Assembly: GCA_902628235.1 (NCBI GenBank)
Contig: CACOMD010000008.1
Span: 1-38,902, forward strand
Direction: 5' to 3'
DNA length: 38,902 nucleotides
DNA from: an uncultured Prochlorococcus sp.
Lineage (GTDB): Bacteria; Cyanobacteriota; Cyanobacteriia; PCC-6307; Cyanobiaceae
Shown: piece by piece, positions 18,748 through 28,890 of the stretch
How positions within the stretch are numbered: position 1 is the stretch's first letter
Layout: every line of letters starts with the position of its first letter
Program-made: the position numbers and the translations under genes
Notes under the pieces: model-generated
What the model was told of the DNA's origin: nothing
What the model saw: the letters and a program-made list of their open reading frames with translations, nothing else
The model's database searches: none

Positions 18748-20265
18748 TCAAAATCTTTTGTACTTTTCTCCAAGATCACTATACTTTTTCAAGAATGGTT
18801 TAATTTCGGAAAGAGATGTATTGATTTTCCATTTCCAATTATTTTTTGTAGTCCCAGGCTTATTAATTCTACTAGAATCGTCCAAGCATAAAACATCTTG
18901 AATAGGTGCAATAAATAGATTAGCCTTTGTTTTCATTCCTAATTCTATCAATTCCCAAGAGGGATCATTGGTGAAAGAGAATTCTTTTTGTAGAGTTTCT
19001 TTGATTGTTTTATCTAAGTCATTCCACCAAGATACAGTGGTAGAGTTATCATGAGTTCCTGTATAAACCACCCAATTATTTCCATTTATATTTTTGGGTA
19101 AATATGGATTATCTTCATTTCCATCAAATGCAAATTGCAATATTTTCATTCCAGGCAAGCCAAATTGTCTCCTTAAATCAATAACATCTTGATTTATTAT
19201 CCCTAAATCTTCGGCAATGATAGGTAAATTTTCAACATTTAAAAAATCCTTTAAAGAAGTTAGCAGCTCTTTACCTGGAGAATTAATCCAATTACCCTTA
19301 ATTGCATCTTTAGCTTTTCCATCTATCCTCCAGTAGCCTGCCAATGCACGAAAATGATCTAACCTTAAAATATCCACCAATTCAAACTGTCTTTTGAATC
19401 TTTTTTTCCACCATTCAAAATCTGTTTCCCTATGTTTTTCCCATGTATATACTGGTGTACCCCAAAGTTGCCCAGTTGAAGAAAAATAATCAGGAGGTAC
19501 TCCACTTTGAAAGGACAATTCTCCATTCGGAGATATCGAAAATAAAGACTTATTACTCCAAACATCCACGCTATCTTTAGAAACATAAAAGGGTAAATCA
19601 CCAATCAATCTAATTCCCTTTTTTCCTGCAAATTCTTTTAATTTTAACCATTGCCTATTTAAATGCCATTGCATTAATTTCCCTTTAAGAATCTGCCTTG
19701 CATTGTTTCGTTCCCAATTTTCAATTGCTAACTTATTTTTATATTTAAATTCTTCTGGCCAATTCCACCATGCAGAAAATTCGAATTCCTCTTTAAGAGT
19801 CATAAACACAGAAAAATCATTAACCCAAGAATTATTTTCACACCATTCATAAAATTGATCTTTTCTATCAAAAGACTGTAATTCCCATGAATCAATCAAA
19901 AGATTTCCAATAATTCTTGATAATTCATCAGCGACCTTAAATTGAAAAAAATTTGCATTTTCAGCTTCTAATTGATAATTTTTTGCTTGATAGGACTCTT
20001 TTATGTAATTGCTCTTTATTAATTCATCAACATCTAAGAACCAGGGATTAAGAGCAAAACTTGATGGAGAACTATATGGAGACCCCATTGAATCAGTAGG
20101 GGAAAGAGGTAAAAATTGCCATGTATTAATCTTATAAATCGATAAGATTTCAATCCAATCTTTTATAGAATTGCCAAAAGTACCGCAATAACTTCCACCT
20201 GGAAGACTTGATGGATGCACTAGAATTCCAAAATATTTTTTTAATGGATCAAAATTTAAAAGCAT
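18748..20265 (-). CDS. malQ: 4-alpha-glucanotransferase (amylomaltase, GH77)
   Basis: Transfers maltooligosaccharide segments between glucans, used in glycogen and maltodextrin metabolism. The 505 residues carry the GH77 landmarks: HPSSLPGG at the start, SPTDSMGSPYSSPSSFALNP, GDLPFYVSKDSVDVW, the nucleophile aspartate in LRLDHFRALAGYW, the acid/base glutamate in PIIAEDLG and the transition-state aspartate in YTGTHDNSTTVSWW. Length is normal. Start is ATG at 20265; an out-of-frame ATG lies four bases upstream. Together with the GH57 enzyme at 36474-38066 it points to glycogen turnover, but they are not neighbours. Confidence 0.96.
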   Translation of the reverse strand: MLLNFDPLKKYFGILVHPSSLPGGSYCGTFGNSIKDWIEILSIYKINTWQFLPLSPTDSMGSPYSSPSSFALNPWFLDVDELIKSNYIKESYQAKNYQLEAENANFFQFKVADELSRIIGNLLIDSWELQSFDRKDQFYEWCENNSWVNDFSVFMTLKEEFEFSAWWNWPEEFKYKNKLAIENWERNNARQILKGKLMQWHLNRQWLKLKEFAGKKGIRLIGDLPFYVSKDSVDVWSNKSLFSISPNGELSFQSGVPPDYFSSTGQLWGTPVYTWEKHRETDFEWWKKRFKRQFELVDILRLDHFRALAGYWRIDGKAKDAIKGNWINSPGKELLTSLKDFLNVENLPIIAEDLGIINQDVIDLRRQFGLPGMKILQFAFDGNEDNPYLPKNINGNNWVVYTGTHDNSTTVSWWNDLDKTIKETLQKEFSFTNDPSWELIELGMKTKANLFIAPIQDVLCLDDSSRINKPGTTKNNWKWKINTSLSEIKPFLKKYSDLGEKYKRF

Positions 20266-20472
20266 ACATATTAAATGAATAGTTTAGAGAACAATAAATT
20301 TATTTTTTAAATACCCCTTTATTAAAATTATCTAAAAGAATTAAAGTAAACAAATTTTGTGATCATCTTTATAAAAATTGTTTTACTAAATTTTTAAATA
20401 CTTTAAAAATATTGATAAAAATAAAAACATATTTAATTAGTTATGAAGTTTTTAACTTTAGTTATAAATATC

Positions 20473-20502
20473 TTGTGACAAACTCATAATAAAGACTACG
20501 AT
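20473..20502 (+). promoter_or_regulatory. Possible promoter of prs
   Basis: TTGTGA at 20473-20478 and TACGAT at 20497-20502 are 18 bases apart. This would start transcription about 20-25 bases before the GTG of prs. The rest of the 266-base gap (20266-20531) is AT-rich and shows nothing else I can support. Confidence 0.3.
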
Positions 20503-20531
20503 ACTAATGTGTACTTTAAATTGCAAATTTC

Positions 20532-21527
20532 GTGACAAGTTTTATCACGGCAGTGCAAAGCGATCAGCCAAACTTTAATTTAAATAATAGTCGTCTTAGA
20601 CTAGTAAGTGGCACCTCAAATCCTAACTTAGCAAATGAAATTGCTACTTATTTAGGAATAAAAAATGTGCCTCTAATTTCTAAAAGATTTGCTGATGGTG
20701 AACTTTATGTTCAAATTCAACAATCTATAAGAGGTTGTGATGTATTCCTTATACAACCAACATGTGCTCCAGTAAATGATAGTTTAATGGAACTTATGAT
20801 TATGGTTGATGCCTGTAAAAGAGCCTCAGCGAGGCAAATAACAGCAGTTATACCCTATTTCGGATATGCAAGGGCAGATAGAAAGACATCTGGTAGAGAA
20901 TCGATTACAGCAAAATTAACCGCTAATTTATTAGAGAAATCTGGAGTAGATAGGGTATTAGCAATGGACTTACATTCTGCCCAGATACAAGGTTACTTTG
21001 ATATACCTTGTGATCACATTTATGGTTCGCCAGTTTTAATTGATTATTTAGAGTCTTTAAATTTAAGTGAAGTAGTTGTAGTTTCTCCGGATGTTGGAGG
21101 AGTTGCCAGAGCTAGAGCCTTCGCAAAACTTATGAAAGATGCACCTTTAGCAATTATTGATAAAAGGAGATCAGCACATAATATTTCCGAAAGTTTAACT
21201 GTAATTGGTGAAGTAAAAGGTAAAACAGCAATTTTAATAGATGACATGATTGATACGGGAGGAACTATATGTTCTGGTGCAAATTTATTAAAAAAAGAGG
21301 GGGCAGAAAAAGTTTTTGCATGTGCTTCTCATGCAGTTTTCTCACCTCCCTCGCATGAAAGACTCAGTGTTAAAAATTTATTTGAACAAGTAATTGTAAC
21401 CAACAGCATTCCAGTATCCCAAAAGGAATATTTCTCTCAATTAAAAGTTTTATCAGTCGCTAACATGCTAGGTGAAGCTATTTGGAGAATTCATGAAGAA
21501 AGTTCTGTTAGCTCGATGTTTAGGTAG
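20532..21527 (+). CDS. prs: Ribose-phosphate pyrophosphokinase (PRPP synthetase)
   Basis: Makes PRPP from ribose 5-phosphate and ATP for nucleotide, histidine and tryptophan synthesis. The 331 residues include the RFADGE segment, the flexible loop PYFGYARADRKTSGRE, the divalent-metal motif DLHSAQIQGYFDIP and the PRPP-binding loop ILIDDMIDTGGT. The start is a GTG at 20532, giving a 15- to 20-residue N-terminal tail before the conserved RLRLVSGTSNP; such tails are common in cyanobacterial Prs. The stop codon lies inside the terminator hairpin that follows. Confidence 0.96.
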   Translation: MTSFITAVQSDQPNFNLNNSRLRLVSGTSNPNLANEIATYLGIKNVPLISKRFADGELYVQIQQSIRGCDVFLIQPTCAPVNDSLMELMIMVDACKRASARQITAVIPYFGYARADRKTSGRESITAKLTANLLEKSGVDRVLAMDLHSAQIQGYFDIPCDHIYGSPVLIDYLESLNLSEVVVVSPDVGGVARARAFAKLMKDAPLAIIDKRRSAHNISESLTVIGEVKGKTAILIDDMIDTGGTICSGANLLKKEGAEKVFACASHAVFSPPSHERLSVKNLFEQVIVTNSIPVSQKEYFSQLKVLSVANMLGEAIWRIHEESSVSSMFR

Positions 21528-21558
21528 GTTTTACCTACTTTTCTTCTTATTTTTTTTT
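21522..21558 (+). terminator. Rho-independent terminator of prs
   Basis: AGGTAGGT (21522-21529) and ACCTACTT (21533-21540) form an eight-pair stem, one of them G-T, with a three-base loop, followed by a T-rich tract to about 21558. The stem contains the prs stop (21525-21527) and the stop of the convergent gene (21531-21533). It is the best terminator in the window. Confidence 0.65.
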
Positions 21559-21986
21559 GCAGGTTGGTTTTCAGTTAATATCTTATTAACTTTTTTTGTT
21601 ACATCTTCAGGAATACTATCAGGACAATAATTTAATGCTGTTTCAACAATCTGAAATTCAGCTCCTGCGAATAACTTTTCTCTCTCTAATTTAATATCTC
21701 CCAATTCTTTTATTAGACCTCCATGTTTACCTTCTAAAACCTGCACGTAAGTAGCTGTTGCAACTCCAATAGCCTTGGGAAAATCTATACCAGCTTTAGA
21801 AGCTATACAAAGGTAGGAGGCTCCCATTCCCTTGTATAAGTAAAGGTCTTCTTCCATCGCAGGTTTAAGTTTCTTATTGGCATAAATTTCTTGATTAAAT
21901 AAATTTACATCCAAGAAAAATGTAGACAAACAAATCGGGAAAAATAATATTTTAAATAATTTCAAAGAATTCAAACCAGATTTCAT
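21531..21986 (-). CDS. Conserved exported protein of unknown function
   Basis: The 151-residue protein starts with a basic segment and a hydrophobic stretch (residues 11-27) that looks like a signal peptide, with possible cleavage after EIYA at about residue 36. The mature part has a compact conserved-looking core: LYKGMGASYLCIASKAGIDF, an alanine-rich helix, LEGKHGG, and FAGAEFQIVETALNYCPD with a second cysteine. The two cysteines could form a disulfide outside the cytoplasm. The last 15 residues are mostly lysine. I recall close relatives in marine picocyanobacteria without a proven function. It is convergent with prs and 59 bases downstream of the CpeS-like gene. Confidence 0.75.
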   Translation of the reverse strand: MKSGLNSLKLFKILFFPICLSTFFLDVNLFNQEIYANKKLKPAMEEDLYLYKGMGASYLCIASKAGIDFPKAIGVATATYVQVLEGKHGGLIKELGDIKLEREKLFAGAEFQIVETALNYCPDSIPEDVTKKVNKILTENQPAKKNKKKSR

Positions 21987-22045
21987 GTGTTTTTTTTATT
22001 ATAAAGATAACATTTAAATTTTTTAAATTTATTTAAATTTTTCAA

Positions 22046-22588
22046 TCATGACATTATTCTTGTTTCATGATGACTTTCAACTATTTTTAGATTATTTTTA
22101 TTCCAAGAATATATAACTCTATATCTTAAATTATCCATATCAACAAGTCTAGTATGTTCGAGAATATACCAATCATCATAATTTGATTCAAAAATCATTT
22201 CGTGTTCATCAACTTGTTTTATATTTGAAATCCCTTTTTTATCACTTAAATAAAAATTTTCTCTAATTAGTTGATGACCTTGCAGATATGCTTTCATTAC
22301 ACCTTTTTCTTTAAATTCAGGATTATCTTCAAAAAAAGAATATTTAGTGGAAGGGTTCCAGGTAAATTTATAATGAGATTCCCATGCTTTTTTGCTTTCA
22401 AGACTTTCAATTTTTAAATTCATGCAAATATTGTAATTTTTGTTCTTTTCTTTTAAAAAATATATTCTCTGTGAATTCCATAAACCAATATTTCTTTTGA
22501 ACCACCTTCTGAGATTGCTATTTATTGTCACCTCTGGGGAATCAAATGATCCAAATTCCAATTTATTATTTGAATTAATGGCTACCAT
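22046..22588 (-). CDS. CpeS/CpcS-like lipocalin family protein (putative)
   Basis: The 180-residue protein has no signal or membrane helix. RWFKRNIGLWNSQRIYFL resembles the opening strand of CpeS/CpcS bilin lyases (family form: FF..S.G.W.SQRT). The rest alternates short beta-strand-like segments rich in Tyr, Phe and Trp and ends with RYRVIYSW and ESHHETRI, consistent with a lipocalin barrel. This points to binding a bilin or other pigment, but the similarity I can see is short. Known lyases are shorter. Start is ATG at 22588; it diverges from sasA with a 60-base gap. Confidence 0.6.
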   Translation of the reverse strand: MVAINSNNKLEFGSFDSPEVTINSNLRRWFKRNIGLWNSQRIYFLKEKNKNYNICMNLKIESLESKKAWESHYKFTWNPSTKYSFFEDNPEFKEKGVMKAYLQGHQLIRENFYLSDKKGISNIKQVDEHEMIFESNYDDWYILEHTRLVDMDNLRYRVIYSWNKNNLKIVESHHETRIMS

Positions 22589-22648
22589 TTACAAATAAGC
22601 TCTATCTATTTCATAGCTTATCTGTAAAATTAGTATAAATATCTTAAG

Positions 22649-23812
22649 GTGTTTATAAGCATTGACAGCTTTTCAACACCTCCTGAAATACTCTTGAATG
22701 ATAAAAAAGAGCTAAAATTAATCCTAGTTGCAGCTAGAAGCCATCTCTCTAGAGGGGATTTAAGGTCTTTAGTTGATTATTTAGAAAGCGATAATTGCGA
22801 ATTTAAGATATCCTTACAAATTTCAGATCCAACTGAACAGCCCGAACTTTTAGAGTTACATAGATTAGTTGCCATACCCGCATTAATAAAAATTTCTCCT
22901 AATCCAAAACAAATTTTTGCTGGAAGTAACATTTTTACACAACTTCAAACATGGCTTCCAAGGTGGAAACAAGAAGGTTTAATCAAAAATCTTGGAATAA
23001 ATATTCAAGCATCCAAATTAGACAGTATTAGGACACAAAAAGAAATCCTATTAGAAGATGAATTACTTGTTTTACGCCAAGAGAATGAAACTTTGACAAA
23101 AAGGATAGAGTCTCAGGAGAGATTACTTAGAATGGTTGCGCATGAACTTCGAACACCGCTTACAGCCGCAACATTAGCGGTCCAAAGTCAAAAGCTTGGT
23201 CAAATTAATTTAAAGAAATTACAAGAAGTAATAAAAAGAAGACTTGAAGAAATTGAACTTTTATCTCAAGATCTTTTAGAGGTAGGGACGACAAGATGGG
23301 AAGCTCTTTTCAATCCTCAAAAAATAGATCTAGGTAATATTTCCGCTGAAGCAATTCTCGAATTAGAAAAGTTCTGGAGATTAAGAAAAATTGTAATTGA
23401 TACAGATATCCCATCTGATCTACCAAGTGTTTATGCTGACCAAAGGAGAATGAGACAAGTTTTTTTAAATTTAATTGAAAATGCGTTAAAGTTCTCTGAA
23501 GACTCTGGATCAATAAAAATTACAATGATCCATAAAACAAATCAATGGGTTGAGGTCACAATTTGTGACAAAGGTCCAGGAATTCCAAAAAATGAGCAAG
23601 AAAGAATATTTCTAGATAAAGTAAGGCTGCCACAAACTTCTGAAGGAACTTCAGGATTTGGTATTGGACTTTCAGTATGTAGAAGAATTGTGGAAGTCCA
23701 TGGAGGCAGAATATGGGTGGTATCAGAACTTAACAAGGGTTCATGTTTCCATTTCACAGTACCTGTGTGGCAAGGTCAAAATAAAGCTCAACAAGACTTG
23801 ACGAAAGGCTAG
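22649..23812 (+). CDS. sasA: Circadian clock sensor histidine kinase SasA
   Basis: Clock output kinase that senses KaiC and phosphorylates RpaA. The 387 residues give a KaiB-like thioredoxin-fold domain (about 20-105), a coiled linker, a HisKA domain with phospho-acceptor His165 in [11 protein letters not shown], and an HATPase domain with N box ([12 protein letters not shown]), G1 (CDKGPGIP) and G2 (GFGIGLSV). No membrane helix is present, as expected for SasA. The start is a GTG at 22649 with AAGG overlapping just upstream. Prochlorococcus is known to lack kaiA and to keep kaiB, kaiC and sasA; the kai genes are not in this window. It is followed by tRNA-Glu. Confidence 0.95.
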   Translation: MFISIDSFSTPPEILLNDKKELKLILVAARSHLSRGDLRSLVDYLESDNCEFKISLQISDPTEQPELLELHRLVAIPALIKISPNPKQIFAGSNIFTQLQTWLPRWKQEGLIKNLGINIQASKLDSIRTQKEILLEDELLVLRQENETLTKRIESQERLLRMVAHELRTPLTAATLAVQSQKLGQINLKKLQEVIKRRLEEIELLSQDLLEVGTTRWEALFNPQKIDLGNISAEAILELEKFWRLRKIVIDTDIPSDLPSVYADQRRMRQVFLNLIENALKFSEDSGSIKITMIHKTNQWVEVTICDKGPGIPKNEQERIFLDKVRLPQTSEGTSGFGIGLSVCRRIVEVHGGRIWVVSELNKGSCFHFTVPVWQGQNKAQQDLTKG

Positions 23813-23826
23813 CTTTACTCTTAATT
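23798..23826 (+). promoter_or_regulatory. Possible promoter of tRNA-Glu
   Basis: TTGACG (23798-23803), inside the last codons of sasA, is 17 bases from TTAATT (23821-23826). A start near 23833 would give a leader of about 22 bases before the tRNA. The -10 element is poor, so this is tentative. Confidence 0.27.
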
Positions 23827-23854
23827 TTTTATTAGGTAATATTTTAATGACCTT

Positions 23855-23927
23855 GGCCCCATCGTCTAGAGGCCTAGGACACCTCCCTTTCACGGAGGCG
23901 ACAGGGGTTCGAATCCCCTTGGGGCTA
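23855..23927 (+). tRNA. tRNA-Glu (anticodon TTC)
   Basis: A 73-base cloverleaf. The acceptor stem pairs GGCCCCA (23855-23861) with TGGGGCT (23920-23926), closing with G1-U72 and leaving A73. The anticodon stem CCTCC/GGAGG encloses the loop CTTTCAC, with the anticodon TTC at 23889-23891. The T arm reads AGGGGTTCGAATCCCCT with the standard GTTCGAATC. CCA is not encoded. In cyanobacteria Glu-tRNA-Glu also feeds 5-aminolevulinate and thus chlorophyll synthesis. Confidence 0.96.
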
Positions 23928-23942
23928 TTTTATTTAGAAAAA

Positions 23943-23964
23943 CTAGATAACAAGCTTAGCTTGT
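23943..23964 (-). terminator. Hairpin at the end of the SRPBCC gene
   Basis: A perfect six-pair inverted repeat (23950-23955 and 23959-23964, loop TTA) lies in the last codons of the gene. On the minus strand it is followed within about ten bases by TTTTT. It could stop antisense transcription into tRNA-Glu. The stem is short. Confidence 0.35.
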
Positions 23965-24476
23965 CTTTCAACGGCTATTAAATTTTCGCTGAGGTCTCTT
24001 TTTAATCTTTTTTCTATCATTCCTATAGGCATCCACTGACATCCTTTTACAGTTAAATCGTAGATTAGAGAGTTTTTGCCTGAATTAGCGATTGATTGAA
24101 TTTTCCAATAACCTTCAAATTTTCTAAAATCGCCCTTTATAAGATTAAATTTTATTAAGCCATTATCTTTTTCTTCGTACAAATCCAATAATACTTCTGC
24201 TGAAAATTTTAAACCTAAAAAATCTTGTGAACCAACTTGTCTTACATGAAAATTAGTCTTATTTCTAAAAATTTTCTTGCTTGATAAAAGATTAGGTATA
24301 AAAAGATTTAAACGATCATAATCTGTTAATACTGACCAAAGTGAGTTAAAAGAAGCAGTAGTAGTTAATTGAGCGGCAAGCCTTCTAGCTCCGTCAGATA
24401 ACTTTTCCATCGTTTGCTCTATTGTCTTAAAATCATTAATTTGATCTTGATTTATAGATTCTTCAGAAAGCTTCAT
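23943..24476 (-). CDS. SRPBCC/START-like cyclase-dehydrase family protein
   Basis: The 177-residue protein has the helix-grip pattern of the polyketide cyclase/dehydrase family. A first strand with RRLAAQLTTTASFNSLWSVLTDYDRLNLFIPNL is followed by RQVGSQDFLGLKF, a central strand pair with FNLIKGDFRKFEGYW, and a long C-terminal helix with MIEKRLKRDLSENL. Such proteins bind small hydrophobic ligands; the ligand is unknown. I choose the ATG at 24476 over the TTG at 24482, which would add two residues. It faces tRNA-Glu, with 15 bases between the ends, and diverges from petH. Confidence 0.83.
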   Translation of the reverse strand: MKLSEESINQDQINDFKTIEQTMEKLSDGARRLAAQLTTTASFNSLWSVLTDYDRLNLFIPNLLSSKKIFRNKTNFHVRQVGSQDFLGLKFSAEVLLDLYEEKDNGLIKFNLIKGDFRKFEGYWKIQSIANSGKNSLIYDLTVKGCQWMPIGMIEKRLKRDLSENLIAVERQAKLVI

Positions 24477-24612
24477 TAACAAATCTCTTTTATAAGAAAA
24501 TTATTATTAGGTAACTATACTCATAAAATTAATATATTTTGTTAAAAAAAACTAATTTTATTAATTTATTACGATCTCAAAACGTAACCATTTATGTAAA
24601 TTAAATACATTT

Positions 24613-25959
<1,347 letters not shown>

Positions 25960-26048
25960 CCCTAAATTCTCTACTTTTTGATTTAGACACATTACATAGC
26001 ATTAGTAAAAAAAATCTATGATTTTATATATGTAAGATCAAAGTAAAT

Positions 26049-27572
26049 ATGCAATCTTCCATAAGTAATCCATTAAGACTTGGTTTACGCCAAGAAAGAG
26101 TTATTCCACCCCAATGTTTAGTAATATTCGGAGCGAGTGGAGATCTTACTCATCGGAAACTTATACCTGCTTTATTTGAACTTTATCTTCAAAGAAGAAT
26201 TCCAAGTGAATTTGCAATAGTTGGATGTGCGAGAAGGCCTTGGAATGATCAAGAATTTAAAGATAAAATGAGCATAAAACTTGAGAAAAAAATTTCTAAT
26301 AATGAAGATGAATGGAACCAATTTCTGAAATATTTATTTTATGAACCTGTTGATCTTCAACAAGAATTACATGTTCAGAGACTTGCTAAAAGATTAATTA
26401 ATATTGATAAGTTACAAGCTACTCACGGTAATAAAACATTTTACCTCTCTGTATCACCAAATTTTTATGGAAGTGGTTGCAAAGCTTTAAAAAAAGCTGG
26501 CTTATTGGAAGATCCAACAAAAAGTAGAGTTGTAATAGAAAAACCTTTTGGGAGAGATTATTCTAGTGCTAGAAAGCTAAACAGAATAGTACAAAGTTGT
26601 GCTAATGAAAGTCAAATTTATAGAATTGACCATTACTTAGGTAAAGAAACTGTTCAAAATATTCTTGTCCTAAGATTTGCTAATACAATATTTGAACCAA
26701 TTTGGAATAGAAATTATATTTCAAATATTCAAATAACATCCTCAGAAACTGTAGGGGTTGAAGATAGAGCTGGTTATTATGAAACATCTGGAGCTCTCAG
26801 AGATATGCTTCAAAATCATTTAACACAAATGCTTGCAGTTATTTCTATGGAACCCCCTGGAAGATTTGATCCTGAAGCCATAAGGGATGAAAAAGCCAAA
26901 GTACTCCAGGCAACCAAACTTGCAGATGAAGAAGAGCCTTGGCGATGTTGTATTAGAGGGCAATATCAAGAAGGAGGTAATGATGCTAATCCTTTAAGAG
27001 GATACCGAGAAGAGCCAGGTGTTGATCCTAATAGCACAACAGAAACATATATCGCTGCCAAAGTATTCATAGATAACTGGAGATGGCAAGGTGTCCCTAT
27101 TTATTTAAGAACAGGTAAAAGGCTACCGAAAAGATTAGGTGAAATTGTTTTAACTTTTAAAGATGTACCTGTACATTTATTTGATTCAACAATTATAAAT
27201 CCAGCTCCAAATCAATTAATTATAAGAATTCAACCAAATGAAGGGGCAACTTTTAAATTTGAAGTAAAATCTCCAGGTTCCGGAATGAGATCAAGACCAG
27301 TTGAAATGGAATTTTCTTATGATGAATCTTTTGGTGAACCATCAGATGAAGGTTACGTAAGATTATTAGCAGATGCAATGTTAGGTGATCCAACTTTATT
27401 TACGAGAAGTGACGAAGTTGAAGCGGCTTGGAAATTATATACCCCTCTTATTGAATTAATGGAAAACGCTCCTTGGAAACTCCCTATTTATAAATACGAA
27501 TCAAAAACTTGGGGCCCCTCTGAATCTGATCAATTGTTATCAAAAGATAATATCTTTTGGCGCAGACCCTAA
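26049..27572 (+). CDS. zwf: Glucose-6-phosphate 1-dehydrogenase
   Basis: First enzyme of the oxidative pentose phosphate pathway, giving NADPH in the dark. The 507 residues include the NADP loop IFGASGDLTHRKL near residues 27-39, EKPFGRD, the substrate motif RIDHYLGKETVQNI and the block RTGKRLPKR. The length is usual. Start is ATG at 26049. opcA, which encodes its redox-linked activator in cyanobacteria, follows after eight bases (from its ATG), so the two form an operon. petH just upstream gives the light-driven route to NADPH, so the three genes together cover both routes. Confidence 0.97.
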   Translation: MQSSISNPLRLGLRQERVIPPQCLVIFGASGDLTHRKLIPALFELYLQRRIPSEFAIVGCARRPWNDQEFKDKMSIKLEKKISNNEDEWNQFLKYLFYEPVDLQQELHVQRLAKRLINIDKLQATHGNKTFYLSVSPNFYGSGCKALKKAGLLEDPTKSRVVIEKPFGRDYSSARKLNRIVQSCANESQIYRIDHYLGKETVQNILVLRFANTIFEPIWNRNYISNIQITSSETVGVEDRAGYYETSGALRDMLQNHLTQMLAVISMEPPGRFDPEAIRDEKAKVLQATKLADEEEPWRCCIRGQYQEGGNDANPLRGYREEPGVDPNSTTETYIAAKVFIDNWRWQGVPIYLRTGKRLPKRLGEIVLTFKDVPVHLFDSTIINPAPNQLIIRIQPNEGATFKFEVKSPGSGMRSRPVEMEFSYDESFGEPSDEGYVRLLADAMLGDPTLFTRSDEVEAAWKLYTPLIELMENAPWKLPIYKYESKTWGPSESDQLLSKDNIFWRRP

Positions 27573-27580
27573 AATCTAAG

Positions 27581-28885
27581 ATGAAACCTCAACTTACTCT
27601 ACAAACTCCTTTAGAACTTCCTTCTGAAGAAATATCTAATTATTTAAATAAATTATGGATTTCGGAAGGAGAAGATAATGCAGGTGCAAATACTTTTTCT
27701 TTAATTGTTTGGCAACCTTCTTGGCTTGAGCAAAGATTAGTTAAAAATAATTTAATAAATGGACCTATAACTGGAAACTTAAGCGAAGAAATCATAAATG
27801 CAGCTAAGAATTTAATATTAAAGAATGGATTACCATTGGCAACATCCCTACACAGTAAAGATTTATTTGATTTAATTAAAGTCGATATACTAGATAATTC
27901 CTCAGAAGATCTTCGCGGGCAATTTTTTGAAGCATCAATTAGTACTCTTAATCCAAGAAGATTAATAACTCTCGCTCCAACATTTTCTGATAATTCTGAT
28001 ATTAAAACTTTCGTATCAGCTTATTGCCCACTTAATGAAGAAAATAAGGATCAGACTATTTGTGGAGATCTTGTTGTCGTTAGAGGTGGTGCAAATTCTA
28101 TACTAAATAGAGGTTTAGATATTGTCGATGAATTAGCCATCCATGATCTCCCCGCTTGGCTTTGGTGGAATAGTAGCCTAGATGACTCGCCAAAAATATT
28201 TGACTATTTTACTAAGAGTGGAAAAAGATTAATCATCGATACGGCTAATGGTTCATCAAAAAGATGTATTGATATCCTTGACAATGCTTTGAATCATAAG
28301 AAATCTATTAATGATTTAAATTGGCTGCGACTTAAAAGTTGGAGAGAATCACTCGCTATGATATTTGATCCACCTTCTCGAAGAACTTTACTTGATCACA
28401 TTTCACAAGTTGATGTAGATATTGAGGGCGATCATATTATTCAGGCTTTATTCTTAATATCTTGGATTAGCTCAAAATTAGGTTGGATCTTCCTTACAAC
28501 ATCTCATAAATGTGATTCATTAATTATTAGATTTAAGAGGAAGAATGGAGAACAAGTATCAACTTCTATTAATCCATTACCGGTTGGCAATCCAAGTATC
28601 CATTCAGGTCAAGTTATTGGCTTAAGATTGATTTCCCAGATAAGCATTGATCCAAAAAAAAATACATGTATTATTCTCGGTTCAGAATCAGCAGAATGCA
28701 TGAGATTAGAAGCTGGAGGGATGGCCGATATGCACCTTATTGAGGAAGTTGTCCCAAGTTCATTTTTATCATCAGAAGCGGATGTGAGTAAATTGTTAGC
28801 TAGCAGCAGAGGCAGTACAAGTCCTTTATTTGAAGAAGCTATAAAAACAGCCTCATTGATATATAAAAGTATTAAGTACCAATAA
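27581..28885 (+). CDS. opcA: OpcA, glucose-6-phosphate dehydrogenase assembly/activator protein
   Basis: OpcA binds and activates Zwf in cyanobacteria and is thioredoxin-sensitive in studied species. The 434-residue protein has the OpcA pattern: an N-terminal segment ending in ANTFSLIVWQPSWLEQ, the core RGGANSILNRGLDIVDELAIHDLPAWLWWNSSLDDSP, and the RLKSWRESLAMIFDPPSRR block. I place the start at the ATG at 27581 (MKPQLTLQ). A TTG at 27557 would overlap the zwf end by 16 bases. Cysteines include those in SAYCPL, ICGDLV, SKRCID, HKCDSL and ESAECM. cobB follows after five bases. Confidence 0.92.
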   Translation: MKPQLTLQTPLELPSEEISNYLNKLWISEGEDNAGANTFSLIVWQPSWLEQRLVKNNLINGPITGNLSEEIINAAKNLILKNGLPLATSLHSKDLFDLIKVDILDNSSEDLRGQFFEASISTLNPRRLITLAPTFSDNSDIKTFVSAYCPLNEENKDQTICGDLVVVRGGANSILNRGLDIVDELAIHDLPAWLWWNSSLDDSPKIFDYFTKSGKRLIIDTANGSSKRCIDILDNALNHKKSINDLNWLRLKSWRESLAMIFDPPSRRTLLDHISQVDVDIEGDHIIQALFLISWISSKLGWIFLTTSHKCDSLIIRFKRKNGEQVSTSINPLPVGNPSIHSGQVIGLRLISQISIDPKKNTCIILGSESAECMRLEAGGMADMHLIEEVVPSSFLSSEADVSKLLASSRGSTSPLFEEAIKTASLIYKSIKYQ

Positions 28886-28890
28886 AAAAT

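Noticed and set aside
20266..20531. A hidden gene or RNA in the malQ-prs gap
   Set aside because: No open frame of useful length and no stable structure seen; only a weak promoter for prs.
24595..24609. NtcA-like site TGTA-N7-TACA upstream of petH
   Set aside because: NtcA sites need eight bases between the half-sites (GTA-N8-TAC). Here there are seven, so the helical phasing is wrong and AT-rich chance is likely.
27557..27580. Longer opcA starting from TTG at 27557
   Set aside because: It would overlap the zwf coding end without a ribosome binding site, while ATG 27581 gives the expected N-terminus.
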